This document shows, one piece after another, positions 1-12,301 of a stretch of 51,161 nt of DNA. Location of the stretch: positions 73,487-124,647 of the forward strand of contig NZ_QBKZ01000024.1 of assembly GCF_003056725.1 (NCBI RefSeq), in the 5' to 3' direction. The first letter of the stretch is position 1; every line of letters starts with the position of its first letter. Source of the stretch: Mangrovicoccus ximenensis (GTDB taxonomy: Bacteria; Pseudomonadota; Alphaproteobacteria; Rhodobacterales; Rhodobacteraceae). A program made the position numbers and the translations under genes. Below the pieces are notes generated by a model that made no database searches, was not told the DNA's origin, and worked only from the letters and a program-made list of their open reading frames with translations.

Positions 1-517
1 CATCGCGCTGCGCCAGCCAGTCGGCCAGCGCGGAGCGGGCGGGCGGCGACAGCGGCACCAGCCGTTCCTTGCCGCCCTTGCCGCGCACCAGGATCATCGC
101 CGGATTGCCGCGCGCCGCGGCGACAGGCAGGGTGACCAGCTCGCTCACCCGCATGCCGGTCGCGTAGAGCAGCTCGAGCAGGCAGGTGGTGCGCGACTTC
201 TCCATGGCGTTGCGGCCATGGTCCTGCGCGGCCGTGAGCAGGCGCTCGACCTCTTCGACGCTCAGCGTCTTCGGCAGGCGTTTCGACCGGCCCGGTCCGC
301 GGATCTGGATCGCGGGATTGTCGGTGCGCAGGTCTTCCTCATAGGCGAAGCGGAAGAGCTGGCGGATCGAGGCGAGCCGTCGGGCGCGGGTGGCGCGGGA
401 CAGGCCCTGGGCCTCGCAAAAGGCCAGGTAGTCCTCGATCTCGGCGCGGTCGGTCCCTTCGAAATGGCTGTCGCGTTCAGCCAGCCAGCCGGCGAAATCC
501 TTCAGGTCGCGGCCATA
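1..517 (-). pseudogene. xerD: Tyrosine recombinase XerD, internal fragment
   Basis: The reverse strand reads as the N-terminal core-binding region and first part of the catalytic domain of a XerC/XerD recombinase, which resolves chromosome dimers at dif. Visible blocks are RDLKDFAGWL, the SRATRARRLASIRQLFRFAY helix, and YATGMRVSEL, which carries the first catalytic Arg. The remaining catalytic residues (Lys, HxxR, His, Tyr) would lie beyond the window start. On the other side the first 25-30 residues are missing: directly before CYGRDLKDFAGWL the sequence switches to the 3' end of pepA on the opposite strand. XerD is preferred over XerC from overall resemblance only. Confidence 0.72.
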
Positions 518-518
518 G

Positions 519-660
519 CAAGGACGGCACGCCCTGGATCCATCTCGACATTGCCGGCGTCGCGGCGGTCAAGTCGGACACGGTCCTGTCGCCGAAGGGC
601 TGCACCGGCTGGGGCGTTCTGTCGATCGACCGGCTGGTCCGGGACCGGTTCGAGGGCTGA
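519..660 (+). pseudogene. pepA: Leucyl aminopeptidase, C-terminal fragment
   Basis: The frame ending in TGA at 658-660 reads GTPWIHLDIAGVAAVKSD, then PKGCTGWGVLSIDRLV. This is the conserved C-terminus of M17 leucyl aminopeptidases (usual form WxHLDIAGxA ... PKGxTGxGVxxL). Only about 45 of roughly 490 residues remain and all metal ligands are absent. holC starts 3 bases after the stop, and pepA-holC adjacency is common in Rhodobacterales, so this small block keeps native order. The upstream boundary is an abrupt join to xerD. Confidence 0.75.
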
Positions 661-663
661 TCC

Positions 664-903
664 ATGGGCCGCGCCATGTTCTACCACCTGACCGACACGC
701 CGCTGGAGGCCACGCTTCCGCGGCTGCTGGAGCGGTCGCTGGAGGCGGGCTGGCAGGTCGACCTGCGCGGCCGCGACCGGGCGCGGCTGGAAAAGCTCGA
801 CGGGATGCTCTGGCTCGGTCCCGAGGAGGGCTTCCTGCCGCACGGGATCGAGGGCGGGCCGCATGACGCCCGCCAGCCGGTCCTCTTGACCACCGCCGCC
901 GCG
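664..903 (+). pseudogene. holC: DNA polymerase III chi subunit, N-terminal fragment
   Basis: The ATG follows the pepA stop closely. The protein starts GRAMFYHLTDTPLEATLPRL and contains GWQVDLRG, LDGMLWLGPEEGFLPHG and GGPHDARQPVLLTTAAA, the hallmark order of HolC, which links the clamp loader to SSB. HolC is normally about 150 residues; about 80 are present before the sequence runs into the reverse-strand end of an MFS gene. The join lies in the GCC-rich tract at 893-904. The C-terminal part of the fold is lost, so the product is probably non-functional. Confidence 0.75.
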
Positions 904-904
904 G

Positions 905-1822
905 TCTGAAGGCGCCGCCGAGCAGTGCCGGCCCGAAGCTGCCGGCCGCCGAGAACAGCAGGAAACCGGCCGCGAAGAACAGGAAGCCGAGCGCGGGCGT
1001 CCCTGCGCGTCCCAGCCGCAGCCGCACCGGGCTGAAGAACAGGGACATGACGCCGCCGGCCAGGGTCATCGCCCCCATCAGCAGGCCCGCCGCCTGCGGC
1101 TCGGGATGGCCGAGCGTCGCGAGGAAATAGGGCGCCTGGGTCGGCAGCAGGTAGAAGCAGACGAAGCACAGCCCCGCAAGCAGCACGACCAGCGCGAGCG
1201 TCGCGATCCAGCCCGCCTCGCCATCTGTGGCCGCGGCATGGGCGCCCGGGCCGGCGTCCTGCGGGCGCCTGAGCGCCAGCAGCATGACCGGCAGGTAGAC
1301 CGCGGCGATGCCGTAGATCGCGAAGGGGCCGAGCGGCGAGGCGGCGGCCAGCCAACCGGCCAGGACAAGGAAGATCAGCCCGCCGAAATTCGTGGCGGCG
1401 ATCTGGAGCCCCATGAACTTGCCGCGGGCGGCGCCATGGAAATAGTCGCCGATCAACGCGGTCTGGGCGGTCATGATCAGCGCGACCGACACGCCGAGCA
1501 TCAGGCGGCTGGCCAGGATCAGGTGCAGCGTCGGCAGGTAGAGCCCGGCCGTGCCGGCAATGGCGAAGAGCGCAACGCCGGCGATCAGCTGCGGCCGGCG
1601 GCCGAAGCGGTCGGCCATGGCCCCTGCGAAGGGGGCAAGGATCGCCACCATCAGCGAGGGAGCAGTCACCAGCAGCCGGGCCAGCAGCGCGGCATTGTCC
1701 TCGCCGGCAAAGCGGGCCTCGATCCCGGGCAGGGCCGGGCTGATCAGGCTGTTGGACAGGATCGTCAGGGAGGCCGCCAGCAGCAGCGCGATCGCCCTGG
1801 CGTCCTTGAGAAGCGTCAGCAT
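905..1822 (-). pseudogene. MFS drug-efflux transporter, truncated at the C-terminus
   Basis: A reverse-strand membrane protein starting at 1822 (MLTLLKDARAIALLLAAS). It has many hydrophobic segments and the MFS loop signature ADRFGRRPQL between TM2 and TM3. About 305 residues remain (roughly TM1-TM9/10) where drug:H+ antiporters of this type have about 400. After ALLGGAF the frame continues only as antisense of holC. It is divergent from a TetR gene across 187 bp containing an inverted repeat, the usual arrangement of a TetR-controlled exporter. The substrate cannot be told from sequence. Confidence 0.78.
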
Positions 1823-1950
1823 GGTGCGGCCTTTCGGTCGGAAGCCTTCCGCGGCCGGGTCGGCGGGCAGCGCGGCGGAAGGTGCGGGATCGTTGTCGAT
1901 GGAACGCCCGCAGGCCGTCGGGACGGGAGCCGTCCGGGCCAGGCGGGCAG

Positions 1951-1979
1951 TTGATTACATTTTCCCGATTCTGTAACTT
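1951..1979 (+). promoter_or_regulatory. Candidate tetR promoter with TetR-type operator
   Basis: In the divergent MFS/tetR spacer, TTGATT (1951-1956), 17 bases and TAACTT (1974-1979) form a moderate sigma70-like promoter reading toward tetR. The inverted repeat TTACA (1955-1959) / TGTAA (1972-1976) overlaps both elements, as expected for autorepression. The arms are short (5 bp each), so this is a candidate only. Confidence 0.4.
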
Positions 1980-2009
1980 CTCCGGACCGGACCGTCAAGG
2001 AAGCGTGAA

Positions 2010-2642
2010 GTGCCGAGAACAGGACTGAGCCCCGCCGCGGCCCGCCGCCGCGCCATCGAGATCGCCGTGGACCGGATCCGGTCCCATGGCTTCGCCAAGC
2101 TGCGCCTTGCCGATGTCGCGCGGGAGATGGGGGTCAGCCACGCCGCGCTCTATGGCCATTTCCGCGACAAGGCCGGACTTCTGGACGCGGTCACCGAAAC
2201 CTGGCTGGACGAGGCGCGCGCCCGCACGGCGGCGATCTGCAGCGGGTCCGGACCGGCCGCAGAGCGCATCGAGGCCTGGTTCGCCGAGCGCTACCGCATG
2301 AAGAGCGCGCGGGCGAAATCCGACCCCGAGATGTTTTCCGGGTTCGGCGAGGCGACTGCGGACGAGCGCCCGGTGATCCGCGACCATCTGGAACGGATGA
2401 CCGGCGAGCTGGCGGGGCTGCTCTGCGAAGCCGGGCTGGGCGGCCGCGAAGAGGCGGTGATGCTGGAAGAGGCGATGACCGCCTTCCTGCACCCGGCGCT
2501 GATCACCCGGGGGCCGGACAGCCGGCGGGAGGCAGCCTTGCGGCATTTGCTGCGGATCATCCTGGCCGGGCTGGCGGCCGGCTCCGGCGGCGGGACTCCG
2601 CCGGGCTGCGGGCCTTCCGCCGGAGCCCGGAACGGGAATTGA
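2010..2642 (+). CDS. TetR/AcrR family transcriptional regulator
   Basis: A 210-residue regulator with a GTG start preceded by AAGGAAG. The N-terminal helix-turn-helix is clear: AIEIAVDRIRSHGFAKLRLA then DVAREMGVSHAALYGHF (about residues 13-50), the TetR_N pattern. The C-terminal half is the variable ligand/dimer domain and does not identify an inducer. It is divergent from the truncated MFS exporter, so its expected role is repression of that exporter and of itself. The C-terminus is Gly/Pro/Ala rich and could be slightly aberrant, since no gene follows for about 850 bp. Confidence 0.85.
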   Translation: MPRTGLSPAAARRRAIEIAVDRIRSHGFAKLRLADVAREMGVSHAALYGHFRDKAGLLDAVTETWLDEARARTAAICSGSGPAAERIEAWFAERYRMKSARAKSDPEMFSGFGEATADERPVIRDHLERMTGELAGLLCEAGLGGREEAVMLEEAMTAFLHPALITRGPDSRREAALRHLLRIILAGLAAGSGGGTPPGCGPSAGARNGN

Positions 2643-3487
2643 GGTCCAGCCGGGGAGAACGCGCCGGGAGAAGCCGGCGTCCCGGCCGCAGCGTCATCGC
2701 CGGGGCTGCGGAACTGTCCGGGCCATGCCGGGGACGGAGGCGATGCGGCAGGCCCCGGCACCGATCATGTCCCCGGACGTGCAGGGCTGCATGGGGACCC
2801 TGCTTGATCGCAACACCTTTCCCGGCAACTGCCCGGGGGACGCCATTGCGGAGGCAGGTCCGGCTTTGCAGCCGCAGGCCGCGGCAGAGCTCTGCGTGCT
2901 TTCGCCTCAATGCGCCCGAAACATCTGGGGAGACCGGCCGGCACTTCACCTCCGGAAAGCGATGCGGGCGCTTCTGCCCCCCAGCCAATCTGCTGCAAAT
3001 TTCAAGGTGCAGCGGCCGGCTTGGCCGACCGCGACGCTGGCGTCACCGCCAGGCCGCGACACGCGCCGCCAAGGCGGTCCACGCGTCCTTGGCGGTCAGC
3101 GCTGGGGCCAAGACAGTGGCGCGCTGCCGCTGGCGACGTCCAACGGCCCATCGCGAGCGCGCGGATAAAGGCCGGCACCCTGTCCGCGCGGTGGCTTCTT
3201 CCGCCGATCCGGACCACTGCGCTCGGCAAAGGCCCGACATTGCGGGCGAAGGCCTCGACAAGTGCGCCCGGCGGATGGCCTGCATCGCGGGCTGTTGCGG
3301 TGATTTCGGCGGTGGCGTGCCGGAGGAGCCCCATGGCGAGACCCGGGCCCGCAGGCAACCGGCCGTCTCGCAGAATGCCCCGGCACCTTTGCCCGCTCGG
3401 CCCCGCTGTCCGGCATGATGCAAGGGCCCGCGAACTGCGGCGCGCTCCGACCGACTTCGCGGCCAAGGTCCGGGCGCCCCGCGACAG
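2643..3487. other. Unassigned stretch of about 850 bp
   Basis: No gene is recognised. Open frames exist on both strands, but their composition (runs of Arg, Pro, Ala, Gly) is that of GC-rich noise. A reverse-strand stretch at about 3180-3335 (MGLLRHATAEITATARDAGH, then ALVEAFARNVGPLPSAVVRI) looks more protein-like and could be a remnant of a real gene. I could not place it in a family. The right edge is an abrupt join to the deacylase fragment. Confidence 0.4.
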
Positions 3488-4227
3488 GGATGTCCGGGGA
3501 ACGCGGCCGCCAGCGCCCACCAGGGGCCGGAACAGGCCTCGTCGAACGGGTGGCCGCCCGAGAGGTCGCAGAGCAGCACGGCGCGCGCGTCGATCTCGGC
3601 GGCAAGGTCGGCGGCCGCGGGCCAGAGCGCGTTGCCGGTATAGAGATGCACCAGCGCCTCGTTGTCGGCATGCAGGTCCAGCACGATATCGGCGTCATGC
3701 GCGAGCTCCATCAGCCGGATTCGCAGCCCGTCCAGCTCGCTGCGCACCGGCAGCCCGGCGATGGCCTGCTTCATCGCGGCGCGGATCGCGGCGACATTCG
3801 CCGCGGCATCCGCCCCCAGCGCATCGCCGATCGTGCCCGAGACCATCTCGGCGAGGTCGGGATAGCCGCGGTTGTAGTTCTCGCCGGTGGCGTCGTCATG
3901 GCGGCCGCGCAGGTAGCCGCCATGGATCTGCGACAGGCCGATCGGGTTGGCGACGGGCACCAGCACGATCTCGCCCCGGATCAGCCCCTTGGCCGCGGCC
4001 TCTCCGAGCAGCGCGGCGAGCCGCGAGAGCACCAGCATTCCGGGCAGCTCGTCGGCATGGAGCCCGGCCTGAAGATAGACCTTGGGCCGGGCGCCGGGCG
4101 TGCCGAAGCGCAGCACCGTCAGCGTCCGCGCATTCTCGGGGCCGAAGCCCAGCAGGTCCCGCGCCGTCGGGGACGGGCCGGGAGCGGGATCGGGGGAAGG
4201 ACTGCGTTCGTCGGTCGGATCGGTCAT
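3488..4227 (-). pseudogene. Succinylglutamate desuccinylase/aspartoacylase-family deacylase, truncated
   Basis: Starts at 4227 (MTDPTDERSPSPDPAP). It belongs to the M14-type AstE/AspA family of zinc deacylases/carboxypeptidases. Zinc-site motifs are GLHADELPG (HxxE) and VLDLHADNE (third ligand His), with NPIGLSQIHGGYLRGRHDDA between. About 245 residues remain of some 330-370; the frame is lost after PWWALAAAFPGHP. It is divergent from cphA, so it may once have served the same locus by deacylating or trimming amino-acid derivatives. That functional link is inference from position. Confidence 0.7.
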
Positions 4228-4408
4228 GCCAGTGCTCCGCGATGGCGACAATGTCGTCCCATGTCTGGAAAAAAAGGCGCTTGCGGTCAATGCGGCGCGC
4301 TGCGGGCGCCCTGGCGGCCGGGCGGGACAATTTTTCCTTTCGGCCTTTCGGCTGACGGGGTTAGGCATGAGGTATCGCGAATTTGTGCGGTCGGAGCGGA
4401 GATTGAGC

Positions 4409-7150
4409 ATGCAGATTGTCAAGACCTCGGTCTATGTGGGCCCGAACATCTATTCGAGGAAGCCGCTGATCCGCCTGACGGTCGATCTGCACCGCCGCGC
4501 GGGCAGGCCGGTCTCGGACTATGCCGACCTGCTGATCGATCCGCTTCTGGAGTACGTGCCCGCGCTGGCCAAGGCGGTGGACGGGCAGGGCGCGCCCTTT
4601 GCCGAGCGCGCGCGGACCGACCCTGCATGCGGCCTGGGCGAGCTGATGGCGCAGCTGGCGCTGGCGCTGCAGGCCCAGGCGGGGGCGCCGGGGCGTCTCG
4701 CCTTCTGCTGCCCGGCGAAGCATCCCGACGAGGTGGAGGTGCTTTTCGGCTACGAATCCGAGGATATCGGGCTGATGGCCGGCGACACGGCGCGCGACCT
4801 GATCCTCGACCTGATCGCGCCGCAGGAGGGCACCAGCCCGGAGAAGATGCGCGAGGCGGTCGAGGATTTCATCTATTTCGCCGAGCGCAATTCGCTGGGT
4901 CCGTCGGCACTGGCGCTGGTGAAGGCCGCCGAGGAGCGCGACATTCCCTGGGTGCGGCTCAACGATGCCAGCCTGATCCAGGTCGGCCAGGGCAAGTACC
5001 AGAAGCGGATCGAGGCGGCGCTGTCCAGCCAGACCTCGCATATCGCGGTGGAGATCGCCGCCGACAAGGAGCTCTGCACGCGGCTCCTGTCCGATCTGGG
5101 CCTGCCGGTGCCGGACCAGTGCTATGTCCGCGATGCCGAGGATGCTGCCGAGATCGCCGAGGATTTCGGCTTCCCGGTGGTGATCAAGCCGATCGACGGC
5201 AACCATGGCCGCGGCGTGACGGTCAACGTGATGACCCCGGAGGAGGCTGCGGAGGCCTATGGCATCGCCGCCAAGGAAGGCTCGGGCGTCGTCGTGGAGA
5301 GCATGATCCAGGGCGACGACCACCGGCTTCTGGTGGTCAACGGCGTGCTGGTCGCGGCAGCCAAGCGGATGCCGGGCCATGTTGTCGGCGACGGGCAATC
5401 GACGGTGGCGGCGCTGGTGGACAAGGTCAACGAGGACCCGCGCCGCGGCAAGGGCCACGAGAACATGCTGACCCGGCTGGAGCTCGACGCGGTGGCCGAC
5501 AAGTTGCTGGCCGAGAAGGGCTACGATCACGCCACAGTGCCGGCGGCGGGCGAGGTGGTGTACCTGCGCAAGACCGCGAACCTGTCGACGGGCGGCACCG
5601 CGATCGACGTCACCGACGTGATCCACCCGGACAACAAGCTGATGGCCGAGCGGGCGATCCGCGCCGTCGGCCTCGATATCGGCGGGGTCGATTTCCTGAC
5701 CACCGACATCACCCAGAGCTACCGCGAGACCGGCGGCGCGATCTGCGAGATCAACGCGGGTCCGGGGATGCGGATGCATATCGCCCCCTCCGAAGGCGAG
5801 GGCCGCGACGTGGGCGGCGCGGTGATGGACATGCTCTTTCCCGAAGGCAGCCCCGCGCGCATCCCCGTAGCGGCGCTGACCGGCACCAACGGCAAGACCA
5901 CCACCGCGCGGATGCTGGCGCACGTCCTGAAGATGGCGGGCTTCACCGTCGGCCAGACCTCGACCGACGCGGTCTATGTCGACGACAACGTGACGGTGAA
6001 GGGCGACATGACCGGGCCGACCGCCGCCTCGATGGTGCTGCGCGACCCGACCGTCGACATGGCGGTGCTGGAAACCGCGCGCGGCGGCATCGTGCGGGCC
6101 GGCCTCGGCTACCAGTTCTGCGACGTGGGTGCGGTGCTGAATGTCAGCTCGGACCATTTGGGCCTCGGCGGGGTCGAAACCATCGACGAGCTCGCCGAAG
6201 TCAAGCGGCTGGTGGTCGAGGTCGCCAAGGACTGCGCGGTGCTGAATGCCGATGACATCTACACGCTGAAGATGGCCGAACATACCGAGGCGAAACATAT
6301 CTGCTACGTCACGCGGAACGCCGACAATGCGCTGGTGCGGGAGCATATCAAGCTCGGCAAGCGCGCGGTGGTGCTGGAGCAGGGGCTGAACGGCGACCAG
6401 ATCGTGATCTACGAGCACGGCCACCAGATCCCGCTGATCTGGACCCACCTGATCCCGGCGACGCTGGAGGGCAAGGCGCTCCACAATGTCGAGAACGCGA
6501 TGTTCACCGCGGCCATGTGCTTCGCGCTCGGCCTGTCGCTCGACCAGATCCGTACCGGGCTGCGCACATTCGACAACAGTTTCTTCCAGAGCCCGGGCCG
6601 GATGAACGTCTTCGACGAGCACGGCTTCCGGGTGATCCTCGATTACGGCCATAACGAGGCCGCGGTCGGCGCCATGGTCGACGTGGTCGAGCGGCTCAAC
6701 CCGATCGGCCGCAAGATCGTCTGCGTCACCTGCCCGGGCGACCGGCGCGACCAGGACATCAAGGCGATCGCGGCCAAGGTGGCAGGCAATTTCGACCATT
6801 ACATCTGCCACAGCGACGACAACCCGCGCGGCCGGACCCCCGAGGAGGTGCCGGGCATCATCCGCGACGAGCTGATCGCGCTCGGGGTCGCGCCGGAGGC
6901 CATTGACATTGTCCCGAAGGAAGAGGAGTCCGTGCAGGCTGCGCTCGACATGGCGCGGCCGAACGACCTCGTGCTGATCTTCTGCGACGGCATCACCCGC
7001 TGCTGGAAGAAGATCATCTACTTCAAGCCGAAGGAGGCGCCGCAGCCGGTCCCGCCGGAAACCCTCGTCGCAGCCGCGGGCTTCGACGTGCCGGAGGGCT
7101 ACCGCCTGATGAGCGACGAGCGCGGGGTCCGTATCGTCCTGGATAGCTGA
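4409..7150 (+). CDS. cphA: Cyanophycin synthetase
   Basis: A 913-residue ATP-dependent ligase of the CphA family, which polymerises aspartate and arginine into multi-L-arginyl-poly-L-aspartate. Domain order is standard: N-terminal domain (about 1-160), ATP-grasp domain (about 165-485, with VIKPIDGNHGRGV, Lys260, and LSTGGTAIDVTDVIHPDN), then a Mur-ligase-like domain whose P-loop GTNGKTTTAR has Lys496, followed by ETARGGIVRAGLGY and a C-terminal HNEAAVGAM region. The start MQIVKTSVYVGPN fits the family better than an in-frame ATG 42 bases upstream. A cyanophycinase-like gene starts 19 bases after the stop, so the two are probably one transcript. Whether the polymer is classical cyanophycin or another dipeptide polymer cannot be read from sequence. 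Confidence 0.9.
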   Translation: MQIVKTSVYVGPNIYSRKPLIRLTVDLHRRAGRPVSDYADLLIDPLLEYVPALAKAVDGQGAPFAERARTDPACGLGELMAQLALALQAQAGAPGRLAFCCPAKHPDEVEVLFGYESEDIGLMAGDTARDLILDLIAPQEGTSPEKMREAVEDFIYFAERNSLGPSALALVKAAEERDIPWVRLNDASLIQVGQGKYQKRIEAALSSQTSHIAVEIAADKELCTRLLSDLGLPVPDQCYVRDAEDAAEIAEDFGFPVVIKPIDGNHGRGVTVNVMTPEEAAEAYGIAAKEGSGVVVESMIQGDDHRLLVVNGVLVAAAKRMPGHVVGDGQSTVAALVDKVNEDPRRGKGHENMLTRLELDAVADKLLAEKGYDHATVPAAGEVVYLRKTANLSTGGTAIDVTDVIHPDNKLMAERAIRAVGLDIGGVDFLTTDITQSYRETGGAICEINAGPGMRMHIAPSEGEGRDVGGAVMDMLFPEGSPARIPVAALTGTNGKTTTARMLAHVLKMAGFTVGQTSTDAVYVDDNVTVKGDMTGPTAASMVLRDPTVDMAVLETARGGIVRAGLGYQFCDVGAVLNVSSDHLGLGGVETIDELAEVKRLVVEVAKDCAVLNADDIYTLKMAEHTEAKHICYVTRNADNALVREHIKLGKRAVVLEQGLNGDQIVIYEHGHQIPLIWTHLIPATLEGKALHNVENAMFTAAMCFALGLSLDQIRTGLRTFDNSFFQSPGRMNVFDEHGFRVILDYGHNEAAVGAMVDVVERLNPIGRKIVCVTCPGDRRDQDIKAIAAKVAGNFDHYICHSDDNPRGRTPEEVPGIIRDELIALGVAPEAIDIVPKEEESVQAALDMARPNDLVLIFCDGITRCWKKIIYFKPKEAPQPVPPETLVAAAGFDVPEGYRLMSDERGVRIVLDS

Positions 7151-9351
7151 ACCGGAGCGGACACGCGACATGGCGAAATTTCCATCGAAGGCAGCGCTCG
7201 CCGCCGCGGGGGGCCGCAAGCTGGCCGTCATCGGCGGCCGCCTCGAGGATGACAACGCCGATATCTACGGCGAATTGCACCGGCTCTCGGGCGGGCGGAT
7301 CCTGATCTTCCCGACCGCGTCCGCGGAACCCGAAGCGGTGGGCGAGGAAAGCCTCGAGGCCTTCCTGTCCCATGGCTTCGAGGCCGCGGTCGCGCCGCTC
7401 CACGGGCCCGGGGCCGCGCTCAGGGCGGGCGATCCCGACCTGCTGGAGCTCATCGCCGATTACGGAAATTTCTACTTCACCGGCGGCGACCAGGCGAACA
7501 TCCTGGCGGCGCTGGCGCCGGGCGGCGTGCCCACGGCGGCGCATCGCGCGATCACCGCGTGCCATGCGGCGGGCGGGCTCCTGGCGGGGTCCAGCGCCGG
7601 GGCGGCGATGATGTCCCAGCCGATGCTCCTGGGAGGCACGTCGCTGGAATCCGTCGTCCATGGCGTGACCGAGCGTCCCGAAGCGCCGGGGCTCTTGATC
7701 GGCGACGGGCTGGGCTTCTTTCCCTTCGGCATGGTCGACCAGCATTTCATCAAGCGCGGGCGGCTCGGCCGGATGGTGGTGGCGATGCATGCGACCGGCC
7801 AGGCCACGGGCTTCGGCATCGACGAAAACACCGCGCTGATCGTCGAGGGCGCGGCCGGCAAGGTGGTCGGCGAATACGGCATGATGCTGGTCGATCTCGC
7901 GGGCATGGAGACCGACGCCAACCTGCGCAGCTACCAGGATTTCCGGCTGAGCTATCTCGACCACGGCGACCGGATCGACCTGCGCACCGGGCGGCCGCAT
8001 CCGGGCGAGGCGAAACGCAGGGTGCTCAAGCGGGACATCGCCTATCGCGGCCGTCCGCGCTCGCGGCGCAACGCCTTCGGCGCCTACACGCTCTACGACC
8101 TGATGGCACGGCTGGTGCTCGGCGACCCGAAGCACTACCGCGGGGACAGCGTCGAGGCCTATGACGCGAAAAGCGCCTTCAACGTCTCGGTGACGCTGGA
8201 ACGGGTCGAGCGCGAGACCAAATGCCTGATCGCGACGCCCGAGTCGGGGCTGCGGATGACGGCGCTGAATTTCCGCACGACGATCCTCGCCGAGAAGCTG
8301 AGCGCGACGAAGCTCGCCGACCGGATCGGCCGCCGCCAGACCCGGACCTTCGGCATGGACCCGCGCCCCGAGGCGAAGATCGTCCTCCTGGGCTCCTCGC
8401 CCTTGCGCTCTGCCGATGAGATGACCGAGGCGCCGCTTGCGCTGCTGAAGGGCGGCAAGGTCGGCGTTCTGGCCGCGGCCTCCGCCGAGCCGCGCGGGGT
8501 CGCGCGCGACCATGTCGAGATGCTGGCGCGGCACGGGATCGAGGGGGTCGATCTGGATGTCACCATCGACACGGTGGAATACACCGCCCATGACGCGGAT
8601 TTCCTGCAGGATGTCGAGGCGATGTCGGGCTTCCTGTTCTGCGGCGGCAACCAGATCCGGCTGGTGGAGACGCTGCTCCACCGCGGCGAGGAAAGCGCGC
8701 TGCTGCGCGCCATCGCCCATGCCCATGCCCGCGGCGCGCCGCTGATTGCCGCCAGCGGTGCGGCGGCGGCCCTGTCGGGGGTGATGATCGCGGGCGGCTC
8801 GACCTACGAGGCGCTGCGTTTCGGCGTGTCCTCGGATGTCGGCCATCAGGGGCTGGCCATCCAGGAAGGCATCGGGCTCTTCCCGGCGGGGATCGTCGAC
8901 CAGAACCTGATCGGCCAGGAGCGGCTCGGCCGCCTCGTCGTGGCCTGCGCCGAGGAGAACGAGCGCTTCGGCATCGGCATCTTCGAGGACAGCGCGGTGA
9001 TCGCCTCCGAGGCCGGGATGAAGCTCGAGGCCGCCGGTCTCGACGGCTTCGTGCTGGTCGAGATCGATCCGGGCCAGCTGGTCCTGCAAAGCGACAACTT
9101 CGTCGCCAACGGCGTCCGCCTGACGGTCTTCGGCCCCGGCGACAGCGTCGATCTGCGCGACGGCACGGTGACCCGCGCAAACGGCACGGAGGCTTCCGCG
9201 GCGCTGCTGGAACGTCTGGTCGCCGGGCTTGCGGAAGAGGCGGGCGCTGCGGTGGCGGGCGACAATGCCGGGGTGCACGGCGTCATGGCGCGCGAAGGCG
9301 GGCAGGACGGCCGGGCGTGCTGTCCGTTTCCCGCCGCCCGGGCCGGAGCGC

Positions 9352-12061
<2,710 letters not shown>

Positions 12062-12301
12062 TCCGGGCCCCGGCGGGTCCGCCTGCGCCGCGCGGCGGGG
12101 CCTGGCCGGAGGTCCTTGGCGTCCGGCCGGGCCGGGTGACCGAGGATCGTCCTGGCTGGCGCGGTCGTCAGTCAGCTCCGGGCGGATGGGGCGGCTCCCG
12201 GCAGCGGAAGGGATCCTCCCTTTCCCGCGGGAGGCCGGAGCGCTGATGGCCGTTCCTGGCCGCAGCGGCTCCGCGGCGGCGGCGGAGCCGTCGGGATCGC
12301 C
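12062..12301. other. Convergent intergenic region, 240 bp
   Basis: Lies between the ends of tgt and the SoxYZ-like gene. It contains the hairpin at 12267-12289 and otherwise GC-rich sequence with no recognisable coding signal. Confidence 0.5.
12267..12289. terminator. Hairpin between convergent genes
   Basis: GGCTCCGC (12267-12274) and GCGGAGCC (12282-12289) form a perfect 8-bp GC-rich stem with a 7-base loop between the convergent tgt and SoxYZ-like genes. There is no T-tract on either side, so it may work as a stabilising or weak bidirectional terminator. Confidence 0.45.

Noticed and set aside
1..517. Tyrosine recombinase at the window start as evidence for an integrated element
   Set aside because: The sequence resembles housekeeping XerD, not a phage or ICE integrase, and no att site, tRNA or cargo was seen.
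3415..6255. Very long forward open frame of more than 900 codons overlapping cphA
   Set aside because: Its composition is Arg/Gly/Asp-rich noise and it shares bases with the clearly coding cphA frame; GC-rich DNA produces such shadow frames.
4361..7255. Reverse open frame of more than 900 codons antisense to cphA
   Set aside because: His/Arg/Asp-rich low-complexity translation, no family motif, exact antisense of a recognised gene.
7023..9278. Reverse frame of about 750 codons opposite the cyanophycinase gene
   Set aside because: Antisense shadow; the forward strand has conserved catalytic motifs.
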